Below, piece by piece: positions 53,587-62,483 of a DNA stretch of 64,000 bases. This DNA is from Desmonostoc muscorum LEGE 12446. GTDB lineage: Bacteria > Cyanobacteriota > Cyanobacteriia > Cyanobacteriales > Nostocaceae. Location of the stretch: NCBI RefSeq assembly GCF_015207005.2, contig NZ_JADEXS020000001.1, positions 620,001 through 684,000 of the forward strand, written 5' to 3'. The notes under the pieces are model-generated. The model was given only the letters and a program-made list of their open reading frames with translations, was not told the DNA's origin and ran no database searches. How positions within the stretch are numbered: position 1 is the stretch's first letter; every line of letters begins with the position of its first letter. A program made the translations under genes and the position numbers.

Positions 53587-54320
53587 GTTCTGATGTGTGT
53601 AGACTTGAAGAACTTGTCCGGGATTATTAGACTTGTCGCTAAATAAGAGACTTGTCGCTAAATAAGAAGCCTTTGAACTCCGTTAATCACTCTCTACAAG
53701 TTTCGTGACTAGGGTAGCATAGCTTTACGCCGCTACAGCAATCAGCAATTATTTAATTGCTATGAGAATATCTACTTATTATGCCACTCTAAGATTTTGT
53801 GTTGGTTTTTTCCACACATCTATATAATAAGAAAACATCTCTTATGAGCGATAGCGATATTTGAAAACGTATACATACATACAGACAGCAAATCCTAAAA
53901 GAAAATAAAGAAACCTGTCTTTCGCCTAACCAAATAATAGGATAATAATAGTAATACGATATACAGAAATTTCACTTTTATCCTTATCTAACCCATACTT
54001 GAGTGCATTTGAGTACAGCTTAATAAAACGCAAAATATATTGAATAAATCTTTGCAAAGTCTTACAGGTAAAGTTTCTTGTAGCGAGTACAGAAAATCTT
54101 AAACCCTCCCCCAAAAAGACTAGTACCCCCATCCCTAAACACTAGTACCCCTATCCCAAGATAAATTTTAAGGTTATCTTAGGTGGGGGTTTTGGCGTTT
54201 GAGTACAACCTTAATAAATCCAATAAATCCAATCAACATTGGGTTAACTATCGAGTTGGAAGTGGTCTGATATAAGCATAAAAATAGCACATGGCTCTTT
54301 CAACCAGATAGACAGTAGCG
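53587..54320. other. Long gene-free region with direct repeats
   Basis: About 734 nt. AGACTTGTCGCTAAATAAG occurs twice in tandem (53629-53647, 53648-53666). ACTAGTACCCC-Y-ATCCC occurs twice (about 54119 and 54142). A leftward frame at 53926-54132 is AT-rich and not supported. It should hold the cysE promoter. Confidence 0.45.
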
Positions 54321-55082
54321 ATGCAACAGTCCTTAGACAGAGTTACGAATTCTCAAACTCAGAAAATACAGGATTCAAAACAGAAATCCTTGCTCAAAAC
54401 ATTACTCTCTGGAGGTTTTTTTGAGCCATTATTGAGTGATTTTCGCATTATCTTTGAGCGCGATCCAGCAGCACGCAATTGGCTGGAGGTAGTGTTTTGC
54501 TATCCTGGATTGCACGCACTCTGTTTGCATCGTCTTGCTCACTGGTTACATTGTCGAGGAGTGGGTTTTATTCCCCGCTTGATTTCTCACGTGGGGCGAT
54601 TTTTAACCGGAATTGAAATTCACCCCGGTGCAGAGATTGGTCAGGGTGTATTTATCGACCACGGAATGGGGGTTGTGATTGGCGAAACTGCGATCGTCGG
54701 AGACTATACGCTGATTTATCAAGGCGTCACCCTTGGCGGAACTGGTAAAGAAAGCGGTAAGCGTCATCCCACAGTCGGAAAAAATGTTGTGGTGGGTGCG
54801 GGTGCGAAAGTTTTGGGTAATCTGCAAATTGGCGATCGCGTTCGGATTGGCGCAGGTTCCATTGTTTTGCGGAATATCCCCAGCGATTGTACTGTAGTCG
54901 GTGTTCCAGGTCGAATTATTTCTCGCAATCAAAGCGCTAGCCTTTCTCCTCTAGAACATGGAAAGCTACCCGATGTAGAAGCAACCGTGATTCGTTCTTT
55001 GCTCTCACGCATCGAACAACTCGAAAAACAACTGCAAACTTTAGAAGTCAGAACTCAGGAATCAGGAGTCAGAACTCAGTAG
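54321..55082 (+). CDS. cysE: Serine O-acetyltransferase (CysE/NifP)
   Basis: The 253-residue enzyme makes O-acetylserine for cysteine synthesis. [22 protein letters not shown] opens, then HRLAHWLH and the left-handed beta-helix ([53 protein letters not shown]). GVPGRIISR ends it. It is upstream of nifV-nifZ-nifT. In other diazotrophs this homologue is called NifP and boosts cysteine for FeS clusters, so that role is likely. Confidence 0.92.
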   Translation: MQQSLDRVTNSQTQKIQDSKQKSLLKTLLSGGFFEPLLSDFRIIFERDPAARNWLEVVFCYPGLHALCLHRLAHWLHCRGVGFIPRLISHVGRFLTGIEIHPGAEIGQGVFIDHGMGVVIGETAIVGDYTLIYQGVTLGGTGKESGKRHPTVGKNVVVGAGAKVLGNLQIGDRVRIGAGSIVLRNIPSDCTVVGVPGRIISRNQSASLSPLEHGKLPDVEATVIRSLLSRIEQLEKQLQTLEVRTQESGVRTQ

Positions 55083-55240
55083 TTATTGGTCATTAGTCAG
55101 ACAATTTTGAATTTTAGATTTTGGATTTTGGATTGACCCCACGGATCAATCCGAGGGCTTGTACCATCAAGCAATCATTGGTCATTTGCAAAGGACAAAT
55201 GACAAAGGACTACTGACAAAAGACAAAGGACAAAGGACAA

Positions 55241-55486
55241 ATGACAAATGATACTTTAGGCGAACAAGTTTTGCAGATTCCTTTGAGCGATCGCTGGCGA
55301 ATCTATCACCGTTTGCAAGAATTAAAGATTAAGAGTTCCTGTCTTCCCGATGGTTCTTTACGGGTGCAAGTAAACAATTTGCTAGAAGCGATTTTAATTC
55401 GCAGTACGGTTATGCAATTTCTAGCTTCTCGTCATGAATTAGTCGAATGGCTAGAGCGTTGTTGGCAATATAGTGATGAATCCTGA
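55241..55486 (+). CDS. Conserved hypothetical protein (Asr1405-type)
   Basis: 81 residues: VLQIPLSDRWRIYHRLQELKI, LPDGSLRVQVNNLLEAILI and a helical tail. I recall similar proteins next to nifV in other heterocystous cyanobacteria. Function unknown. It lies between cysE and nifV in the same direction. Confidence 0.75.
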   Translation: MTNDTLGEQVLQIPLSDRWRIYHRLQELKIKSSCLPDGSLRVQVNNLLEAILIRSTVMQFLASRHELVEWLERCWQYSDES

Positions 55487-55765
55487 GTCTTGAATATTGT
55501 TAAAAGACCTAATCTAGACAATATTAATCCTGAATTCATCACACAAGCATAGCTCTTTGTAGACATGCATAAATATTGAACAGGTTTAGAAGTTGAAGTT
55601 ACTGTCTGCTAGCAAATTCTATTGCAAACTGAGAGGAACTCCTACAGCATGGCGGAGATAACTATCCGGTTAATGTTCTCAGATTTCTTACCCCATGCCC
55701 AATGCCCAAGATAGGAATTTCTTATTTTTAATTCTTTCCCAACTGAAGAAATTGAAAGTTCGACT

Positions 55766-55963
55766 ATGCCGATTCGTAACAGAGATTTAAAACTCCTCAA
55801 TTTTTTGCACCATGAACTTGAACTTTCAAATGCGGATATTGCTGTAGCGCTACGACACCGTGAGTTAGAAAATGGCCCCTTACCGATGCTTCTCTGGCAG
55901 TATGGCTTAGTTAACTTAGAACAGTTAGAAAAGATTTTTGACTGGTTAGCAGAACAAAGTTAA
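55766..55963 (+). CDS. DUF2949 family protein
   Basis: 65 residues: LKLLNFLHHELELSNADIAVAL and PMLLWQYGLVNLEQLEKIFDW. It is a small helical cyanobacterial protein of unknown function, in line with the nif genes. Confidence 0.75.
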   Translation: MPIRNRDLKLLNFLHHELELSNADIAVALRHRELENGPLPMLLWQYGLVNLEQLEKIFDWLAEQS

Positions 55964-56163
55964 CTAATTTGTAGCTAAGAATTCAGAATTCAGAATTCAA
56001 AATTCAGAATTTATGAGACATAGAGACCACCCAGTTGATAATTTGAAGAAAATCAAGCAGCCTGAATAACCTTGATTTTCCAGTCATTCTGATTCCTGAA
56101 TGCGGAGATTTGTACCGGGAATAAATTACACACTAATGCTCTAAAGAAATCTGAGGTAACGAG

Positions 56164-56280
56164 ATGATCACTACTTTAATTGCTGGATTTTGTGTTTTAC
56201 TTTGTACAGGATTTGCTAATAGCTATATTAGTTCTTTGCTACTCGAACAAATTTCAACTGACATCGGTAAAAAAGATTAG
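56164..56280 (+). CDS. Possible 38-residue membrane peptide
   Basis: ATG 56164 is preceded by GAGGTAACGAG. It codes for a hydrophobic stretch (TLIAGFCVLLCTGFANSYI) and an acidic-basic tail (STDIGKKD). It could be a single-pass small protein in the nifV upstream region. Only the frame and the hydrophobic profile support it. Confidence 0.3.
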   Translation: MITTLIAGFCVLLCTGFANSYISSLLLEQISTDIGKKD

Positions 56281-56452
56281 TAAATTATACCAGTTTTTGG
56301 TTCTTTGCCATACAGATGTGATGTTGCTAATTGGGCAATAATTGAGGATCATGTATCCTACATATGTATTGTGATATTTTTAGCATTTACCATCACTGGG
56401 AATAGTAGAGAGAAACGATATTGAGAATACTTCCAAGAGAGGGATATTTGCA

Positions 56453-57586
56453 ATGAATCAAATCATAATTAATGACACTACATTGCGTGATGGTGAACAA
56501 GCAGCGGGTGTTGCTTTCAACTTAAAAGAAAAAGTGGCGATCGCCAAGTTTCTCGATGCCATTGGTATCCCCGAATTAGAAGTTGGGATACCAGCAATGG
56601 GTGACGAAGAAACACGGGCAATTTCCGCAATTTGTGACTTGGGTTTGCAAGCAAAACTCTTGGGGTGGAACCGCGCTGTCATCTCAGATATTAAGGCTTC
56701 CATCGCCTGCGGTCTCAACCGAGTGCATATCGCCATCCCCGTCTCTGGTATCCAAATTGCCACTAAATTTCACGGTCAGTGGCGGGTAAGTCTACAAAAA
56801 CTCAAAGACTCCATCAGCTTCGCCGTTGATCGCGGTCTTTGGGTAGCAGTCGGCGGAGAAGATTCTTCTAGGGCTGATGAAAGTTTCGTCTTAGATGTAG
56901 CACTCTCCGCCCAAGAATGGGGTGCATCCCGCTTCCGCTTCTGCGACACCGTAGGAGTTCTCGATCCGTTTACCACCTACACAAAAGTCAAGCAACTCGT
57001 TTCAGCTTTGACAATTCCCCTAGAAATCCACACCCACAATGATTTTGGTCTAGCAACAGCCAATGCTCTTGCTGGGATCAAAGCCGGAGCCGCATCTGTG
57101 AATACCACAGTCAACGGCTTGGGTGAAAGGGCGGGAAATGCAGCCCTAGAAGAAGTTGTCATGGCGATTAAACGCATCTACGGCGTAAATTTGGGAATTG
57201 AGACTTCCGGCTTGCTAGAACTGTCTCAACTAGTTGCAGCCGCATCAGGTGCAGATGTTCCACCTTGGAAAGCCATCGTTGGTGAAAATACCTTCGCCCA
57301 CGAATCCGGAATTCATGCTCACGGCGTTCTGCAAAACCCTCTCACCTACGAACCATTTGCGCCCGAAGAAGTGGGTTGCGAACGACGTTTAGTAGTAGGT
57401 AAACATTCGGGAAGACATTTAGTTTCCAACTTACTAGAACAGTATGGAATTTTCTTAAACTCACAAGAAACCCAGTCAGTTTTAGACGCAGTGCGGCATC
57501 AGTCAGTACAGAAAAAACGCAGCCTCACCACAGAAGAAGTGTTGAATTTGGCCAGAGAACAGAGGTATTCTCATGCAACGCGATGA
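56453..57586 (+). CDS. nifV: Homocitrate synthase NifV
   Basis: The 377-residue enzyme condenses 2-oxoglutarate and acetyl-CoA to homocitrate, the organic ligand of FeMo-co in nitrogenase. It has [51 protein letters not shown], the metal site [16 protein letters not shown] and [13 protein letters not shown]. The length is typical. Overlaps nifZ by 14 nt, so they form an operon. Confidence 0.95.
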   Translation: MNQIIINDTTLRDGEQAAGVAFNLKEKVAIAKFLDAIGIPELEVGIPAMGDEETRAISAICDLGLQAKLLGWNRAVISDIKASIACGLNRVHIAIPVSGIQIATKFHGQWRVSLQKLKDSISFAVDRGLWVAVGGEDSSRADESFVLDVALSAQEWGASRFRFCDTVGVLDPFTTYTKVKQLVSALTIPLEIHTHNDFGLATANALAGIKAGAASVNTTVNGLGERAGNAALEEVVMAIKRIYGVNLGIETSGLLELSQLVAAASGADVPPWKAIVGENTFAHESGIHAHGVLQNPLTYEPFAPEEVGCERRLVVGKHSGRHLVSNLLEQYGIFLNSQETQSVLDAVRHQSVQKKRSLTTEEVLNLAREQRYSHATR

Positions 57587-57860
57587 ATTAGAGCTAGACT
57601 TGCCACCCGTTTTTGAAATTGGTGAAAAAGTCAGACTTCGCAAACTAATTAAAAACGATGGTACCTTTCCTGGTAAAGAAGTCGGCCAAGTTTTAGCTAA
57701 GAAAGGAGATATTGGCTACATAGCAAGTATAGGCACATATTTGCAGAGTTCCTATATATATGCTGTGCATTTCTTAGAAACAGGGATTGTCGTCGGCTGT
57801 AAGAAAAAAGAACTAGAATCTGTTGAGGAATCTCATGAAAGTAATGTTACGCGTGAATGA
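57573..57860 (+). CDS. nifZ: NifZ
   Basis: A 95-residue protein: [63 protein letters not shown]. NifZ helps form the P-cluster of the MoFe protein. It is joined to nifV (14-nt overlap) and nifT (26-nt overlap). Confidence 0.93.
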   Translation: MQRDELELDLPPVFEIGEKVRLRKLIKNDGTFPGKEVGQVLAKKGDIGYIASIGTYLQSSYIYAVHFLETGIVVGCKKKELESVEESHESNVTRE

Positions 57861-58038
57861 TGCCGGCACTTTAGTAGTTTACGTTGCTAAAAAAGACCTG
57901 GAAGAAGAAGTAGTCAAACAAACTGATGGCAATGAAGGTAAGATTCTCACCTTAGCAAATGGCTGGGAATTAGAATTTCGTGAATTACCAGACGTAGCGA
58001 ATTTACCGCAAACTGTGGAAGCAAAACGGCTTTCGTAA
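57835..58038 (+). CDS. nifT: NifT/FixU
   Basis: The 67-residue protein starts at ATG 57835 ([35 protein letters not shown]). The frame opens 12 nt upstream. NifT is a small conserved nif-cluster protein of unclear role. Its start overlaps nifZ. Confidence 0.93.
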   Translation: MKVMLRVNDAGTLVVYVAKKDLEEEVVKQTDGNEGKILTLANGWELEFRELPDVANLPQTVEAKRLS

Positions 58039-58164
58039 GAGTGGGGAGTGGGGAGTGGGGAGTGGGGAGTGGGGGAGAATAACTAATGCCCAATCCCCAT
58101 TTTTTATTCCTCATTCCCTATTCCCTATTCCCCATTCCCTATTCCCTATTATTTTTAATCAATC
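58039..58164 (+). repeat. Tandem repeats after nifT
   Basis: GTGGGGA units (58041-58075) followed by TTCCCTA units (58112-58152). Heptamer repeats, partly complementary. Confidence 0.65.
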
Positions 58165-58710
58165 ATGGGTAACAAATATTTCACGTTATCAGAATTGAAC
58201 CTTGAAGGACAGTTTTTAGGTTTTGTTGGTGCCCAACCAAAGAAATATAAATATTTGCAATTGGCAGTTGCAGATGGAACTATGGAAATTAAATTGCCAA
58301 AAGAGTTGCGTCGTTCTCTGAGTTTATTGTTAGTTCCTGGTGAGCAAATTCGCGTTTTTGCTCACAGTCAGTTAGAGTCGCACACAGGTGAAATTAAAAT
58401 CAAAGCCTATCAAATCACACCAATTGGCACTTGTCCAATTCAAAGTTTGCCACTCCCACCGAAAGCCAAGATTATGGTGTGTCAAAAGTCGGGTTGCCTC
58501 AAGCGTGGCGGTAAGGGGTTATTATCAGAACTAGAAAAAACTTTGTGCGATCGCGGTTTATTAGACAAAGTTACCATTGAACATACCAGTTGCCAAAAAT
58601 GTTGCAGCAGCGCCCCCAACTGTGTTTTACACCTTGGTAAAAAGAAATACAAGAATATTCATCCTGAAGCGATCGCATCTTTGTTAGAAAGTCATTTAAC
58701 TGAAAATTAA
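58165..58710 (+). CDS. Thioredoxin-like [2Fe-2S] ferredoxin domain protein
   Basis: A 181-residue protein. The N-terminal half is OB-like (FLGFVGAQPKKYKYLQL, GEIKIKAYQITPI). The C-terminal half is a thioredoxin-like [2Fe-2S] domain with cysteines in VCQKSGCLKRGG and TSCQKCCSSAPNCVLH. It may serve electron transfer. It is next to the nif genes in the same direction but 127 nt away, behind repeats. Confidence 0.8.
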   Translation: MGNKYFTLSELNLEGQFLGFVGAQPKKYKYLQLAVADGTMEIKLPKELRRSLSLLLVPGEQIRVFAHSQLESHTGEIKIKAYQITPIGTCPIQSLPLPPKAKIMVCQKSGCLKRGGKGLLSELEKTLCDRGLLDKVTIEHTSCQKCCSSAPNCVLHLGKKKYKNIHPEAIASLLESHLTEN

Positions 58711-58847
58711 TAGCTTTTTCTAGCTATTTTTCAAATAATACGCAATTTTTTAGGGGTAAAAATTTTATCCCTATTTGTTGTTGGTATTGTCTTTAATCAG
58801 CTACAGCTATATTAAGATAAAAATAACTCTGCATTCTCGTAGTTGTC

Positions 58848-59447
58848 ATGAGCCTCACCACTGCTAAACGCTTTACTGTAGCTGAATACCACCGTCTAAC
58901 AGAACTCGGCTTCTTTGCAGAGAATGACCGAGTAGAGCTAATTAAGGGTGAAATAGTCCAGATGGGAGCTAAAGGTACACCGCACTCTGTTTGCAAAACA
59001 CGCCTTGAGCGAGAATTATATAAACTAGTAGGCGATCGCGCAACCCTGCGAGGACAACAACCAATTACTTTGTCTAACAATAGTGAGCCTGAACCAGATA
59101 GAGTAATTGCAAAAAATAGAGATGATGACTATCTAGCGAATCATCCCAGTCCATCTGATATTTTACTCTTAATTGAGATTGCCGACTCATCCTTAAAATA
59201 TGACCAAGAGGAAAAGCTACCTATTTATGCACAAGCAGGTATTTTTGATTATTGGATATTTAATTTAGTAGATAATTATCTGGAATCTTATAGCGAACCT
59301 TATCAAGCTTTGCAAGGTAAGTTTGGTTATCGTCGCAAAGTTATTTATCTGCCAAATGAATTAGTTAACCTGCCATCTTTCGCTGATTTAGTTGTGGATT
59401 TATCTAAAATTTTTTCTATAGATTGTTTCCAAAATCATGCATATTAA
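58848..59447 (+). CDS. Uma2 family endonuclease
   Basis: A 199-residue DUF820 protein: FTVAEYHRLTELGFFAENDRVELIKGEIVQM (E motif), NSEPEPDRVIAKNRDDDY (PD), ILLLIEIADSSLKYDQEEKLPIY and GIFDYWIFNL. PD-(D/E)XK fold. One of three in this window. Confidence 0.9.
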   Translation: MSLTTAKRFTVAEYHRLTELGFFAENDRVELIKGEIVQMGAKGTPHSVCKTRLERELYKLVGDRATLRGQQPITLSNNSEPEPDRVIAKNRDDDYLANHPSPSDILLLIEIADSSLKYDQEEKLPIYAQAGIFDYWIFNLVDNYLESYSEPYQALQGKFGYRRKVIYLPNELVNLPSFADLVVDLSKIFSIDCFQNHAY

Positions 59448-59456
59448 ATTTAAAAT

Positions 59457-59720
59457 CTACTCATCTTGATAAACATCTCTTCGATGCCCTAATCTCACAA
59501 CTTTAATTATCAGTACCTCATCTTGAATCTCGTACAAAATACTATAATTACCAACACGAATACGATATTTATTGTCGGCATTTTCTAGTTTGACAACGCC
59601 GCTAGGACGAGTATTTTCAGCCAGAGCTAAAATTTTATCGTTAAATCTATCTCGAATATCAGCAGATAATTTTTTTAATTCTTTTGCAGCCCTGGTAGAA
59701 ATTTATATTTGATAAGTCAC
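59457..59720 (-). pseudogene. RelE/ParE-type toxin gene with early stop
   Basis: From GTG 59720 the frame reads VTYQI, TAA at 59703-59705, then ISTRAAKELKKLSADIRD, VVKLENADNKYRIRVGNYSIL and VVRLGHRRDVYQD. This is a complete RelE/ParE fold of about 87 residues broken at codon 6. No good start lies just after the stop. The gene begins inside the end of the antitoxin gene, as is usual for such pairs. Confidence 0.78.
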
Positions 59721-59920
59721 GATTCTAATTCTTGCTTATACTGTTCCCAAGTAATAGTAGGTTCATTTTCCGCTTCTTCAAAGGCTTTAAGATCCTCTTC
59801 GTCCTCTGTTTTCCGAATATCTAACAGTTCTAGAACATCTTCTAAAGTGTCTTCATAAGCATCTTCTAGTCTTTTATAGATTGCTTTTAACAACTCTTGT
59901 CTTTTAGTTGTGGTTTCCAT
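59717..59920 (-). CDS. Antitoxin partner of the broken RelE/ParE toxin
   Basis: A 67-residue acidic protein from ATG 59920 (METTTKRQELL), with an AGGTTA site upstream. The frame opens at 59944. The C-terminus is highly acidic (KTEDEEDLKAFEEAENEP), typical of antitoxins that wrap the toxin. Overlaps the toxin start by 4 nt. Confidence 0.72.
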   Translation of the reverse strand: METTTKRQELLKAIYKRLEDAYEDTLEDVLELLDIRKTEDEEDLKAFEEAENEPTITWEQYKQELES

Positions 59921-60157
59921 AATTAACCTCTGCAACTGCAACATTTTTCATTAATTTCCGCTTGAGTCATTCTTGTGGCAAACAGACTCATTAAGAATTT
60001 TTTATCGGCCAAATTACTAATTATTTCATTATAGTGCGTATACTTGCTATAATAGTTTAATATAATTGAAGATTATTGCTATTTACCGCTGATACTGATA
60101 TCCTCGTTAATGTGAAGTCAGCGGAGGTTTATTAGTAGATTTTCCCTATAAATCGTC

Positions 60158-60883
60158 ATGCTAGACTACAACACACCTGAGTATCTTCCTTCCTCAAAAG
60201 AGTTACCTTGCTCCGACGATACACCTGTGGACAATGAACTACAAAACCTGATTCCCAACTTATTAAAAGCAATCTTAGCTTTAATTTGGCAAGACCGATG
60301 GGACTGGTTTTTTGGTGTTGATATGGGCATTTACGATCGCACACGTCAAATTCGGCGAACTCCCATAATTCCCGATGGTTTTCTCAGCATAGGAGTACCA
60401 CGCCGCAAGAACGATCCTAAGGGAAGGTTAAGCTATGTTTTGTTAGAAGAAAATAACGTTTCTCCGATATTGGTATTGGAAGTTGTTTCTCAAACCTACG
60501 GCGGAGAATATGATAAAAAAAAGACCGATTATGCTCAGTTGGGCGTGCTGTATTATGTCATTTACAACCCTGATTATTATCAGCGTGATAAACATGAATC
60601 TTTTGAGGTTTATCGCTTAGAAAATGGTGAATATGTGCGCCAGCTTGGTGAACCTGTATGGATATCTGAAATAGCCTTAGGAATTGGTACAGGTGAAGGT
60701 ATCCATGAAGGATGGCAGCGCCACTGGCTATACTGGTTTGATGAGCAAGGTAATAGATTTCCCACTCCAGAAGAACTTGCAGAACAAGCAAGTATTCGCG
60801 CCCAACAGGAACGACAGCAACGAGAATTAGCAGAACAACTCTTGCAGCGTTACCGAGAACGCTTTGGTGAATTGCCTGAATAG
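60158..60883 (+). CDS. Uma2 family endonuclease
   Basis: A 241-residue DUF820 member: PDGFLSIGVPRR, ILVLEVVSQTYGGEYDKKKTDYAQLGVLYYVIYNP, then a Gln/Glu-rich C-terminal helix (AEQASIRAQQERQQREL) that could be a coiled coil. Confidence 0.88.
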   Translation: MLDYNTPEYLPSSKELPCSDDTPVDNELQNLIPNLLKAILALIWQDRWDWFFGVDMGIYDRTRQIRRTPIIPDGFLSIGVPRRKNDPKGRLSYVLLEENNVSPILVLEVVSQTYGGEYDKKKTDYAQLGVLYYVIYNPDYYQRDKHESFEVYRLENGEYVRQLGEPVWISEIALGIGTGEGIHEGWQRHWLYWFDEQGNRFPTPEELAEQASIRAQQERQQRELAEQLLQRYRERFGELPE

Positions 60884-60897
60884 ATAACTCACTAAAT

Positions 60898-61530
60898 TCA
60901 GTCTTCTTGTTTTGTTTGCCGCTCTTTATCTAAAATTATATTTGCCCAAGCTTCAAGACTACGATCGTCTTGGGGCAAAACTGGCATCAGTCCATCAAGT
61001 TTTGTCTTTAATTGCTCAATATTCAAAGATAATAAATCCTTGACAAGATGAATGATTGCCTTGTTGCGAGAGGTTGCCTTTATTGTTGATAAGCCTATAT
61101 CTGATGCAAAATTCCGAATATCTTGCAGAGTTGGTAAGAGAGTTTTGTCCATCAGGCTATGATAAAGTTTGACAAGCAATACTGATTTATCAAGATCTGT
61201 TTTTTCTAGCTCCTTTAAGAATGACGGATAAGAGACACTTGCTGGTAAACTGCCTCTTGCTGACTGACTCTCTTTTTTTTGAGATATTTTAGCTTTTTTG
61301 GTTAATGATGAGCGAGGTGTTTTCAAACTTTGATTGCTTGGTGTTGGCTTTATTTGCTGAGTTATACCTGTTGAACTTATTGTGTTCGTACTGGAGAGAA
61401 CCGAAACTAAGTGTTCTATAAATTTTGGCGAGGACAGAAGCTCAGCAAGACTCTTAGAAAACTCTGGACTGTGCTTGTTGAGAAGTTTAGCAATTTCTAT
61501 TAGTAGTTCAAATTCTGGTTGATCCGTCAC
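60898..61530 (-). CDS. ParA partner protein, unknown family
   Basis: 210 residues with a helical N-terminus, a Ser/Thr/Lys-rich middle (about 55-95, PSNQSLKTPRSSLTKKAKIS) that is probably disordered and basic, and a helical C-terminus. Its start overlaps the end of the parA-like gene by 4 nt. The position suggests a ParB-like adaptor, but no ParB motif is seen. Confidence 0.65.
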   Translation of the reverse strand: MTDQPEFELLIEIAKLLNKHSPEFSKSLAELLSSPKFIEHLVSVLSSTNTISSTGITQQIKPTPSNQSLKTPRSSLTKKAKISQKKESQSARGSLPASVSYPSFLKELEKTDLDKSVLLVKLYHSLMDKTLLPTLQDIRNFASDIGLSTIKATSRNKAIIHLVKDLLSLNIEQLKTKLDGLMPVLPQDDRSLEAWANIILDKERQTKQED

Positions 61531-62369
61531 AGACTAATCCTCTTAGCAAATTCTTCTGCAAAGTTCATAAAACGTGCTTTTTGAACTGTACGAGCATATG
61601 AAGTGTTAATAATTGGCTTACCCTCCCTTGCACCTTTGGGAAATGATTTAGAGTAAGGAACCTCTGCTTGAAATACATACCAACCCTGTTTAGAAGCTAA
61701 ATCTCGTACCATGTTTTTTGATAGTTGTTCTTCTGGATAATAATTCTCTGCGGCATTAAAAACCACTCCCGCAAGGCTCAAATTATGCTCCTCATTTTCG
61801 TTCTTAAAATCATTCATAGAATTTACCAAAAGGGGGAGTCCAATAGCAGAAAGATACTCTGGCTTTACTGGAACTAGCAGATAGTCACTGGCAAGATACG
61901 CGGCTGTAGTCAAGACTGACTCAGTTGGGGCACAGTCAATTAGTATCAAATCATATTCATTAGACCTCTTGGCAAGTATTCTGGAAAGTTGTCTCTCCTT
62001 TTGTGCAGGGTTCTTCAGGGAGAAAGCGAGTTCAAGTCTTGAGGGTATAAGGTCTATCCTGCTGTTACTGACAAAAGTAACAACATTATGAATAGGTTTG
62101 TGTGGCTCAATAATTTTGCTAAGTCCTGTAGGTGTACGTGTGTTCTGTTCAAAAATATCCCATGTAGTTGGCTTGCCATTATCAAGTATTGCCTTATACT
62201 TACTCACGCCAAGTAAGTATTGACTTGCATTGAACTGTGGGTCAAGATCAACAACCAAAACTTTCTGTGACCAATGTCTGTATGCAGCAAAGTGCCAAGC
62301 AAGATTAACAGTGAGGGTTGACTTGCCAACGCCACCCTTCATATTGATAATGGAAACTTTTTTAGCCAT
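61527..62369 (-). CDS. ParA-family ATPase
   Basis: The 280-residue protein has the deviant Walker A NMKGGVGKSTLTVNLA, Walker A' VLVVDLDPQFNASQYLLG and Walker B YDLILIDCAPTES. It belongs to the ParA/Soj family, which positions DNA or protein cargo on the nucleoid. It is paired with the downstream unknown gene. There is no replication gene nearby, so a plasmid origin is not indicated. The Walker A lysine is present. Confidence 0.9.
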   Translation of the reverse strand: MAKKVSIINMKGGVGKSTLTVNLAWHFAAYRHWSQKVLVVDLDPQFNASQYLLGVSKYKAILDNGKPTTWDIFEQNTRTPTGLSKIIEPHKPIHNVVTFVSNSRIDLIPSRLELAFSLKNPAQKERQLSRILAKRSNEYDLILIDCAPTESVLTTAAYLASDYLLVPVKPEYLSAIGLPLLVNSMNDFKNENEEHNLSLAGVVFNAAENYYPEEQLSKNMVRDLASKQGWYVFQAEVPYSKSFPKGAREGKPIINTSYARTVQKARFMNFAEEFAKRISL

Positions 62370-62483
62370 GTATAATCCTTTTAAGGTTTAGAGGATGTAT
62401 CGTTTTCTGATGCATCAAATCTGATTGTATATATAGAAATATAGGATTTGAGGTATCTGAAGCAATTGTCCTTGCCATCCTTT

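Noticed and set aside
53629..53666. Tandem AGACTTGTCGCTAAATAAG as a CRISPR-like array or iteron origin
   Set aside because: Only two copies, no spacer structure and no replication gene nearby.
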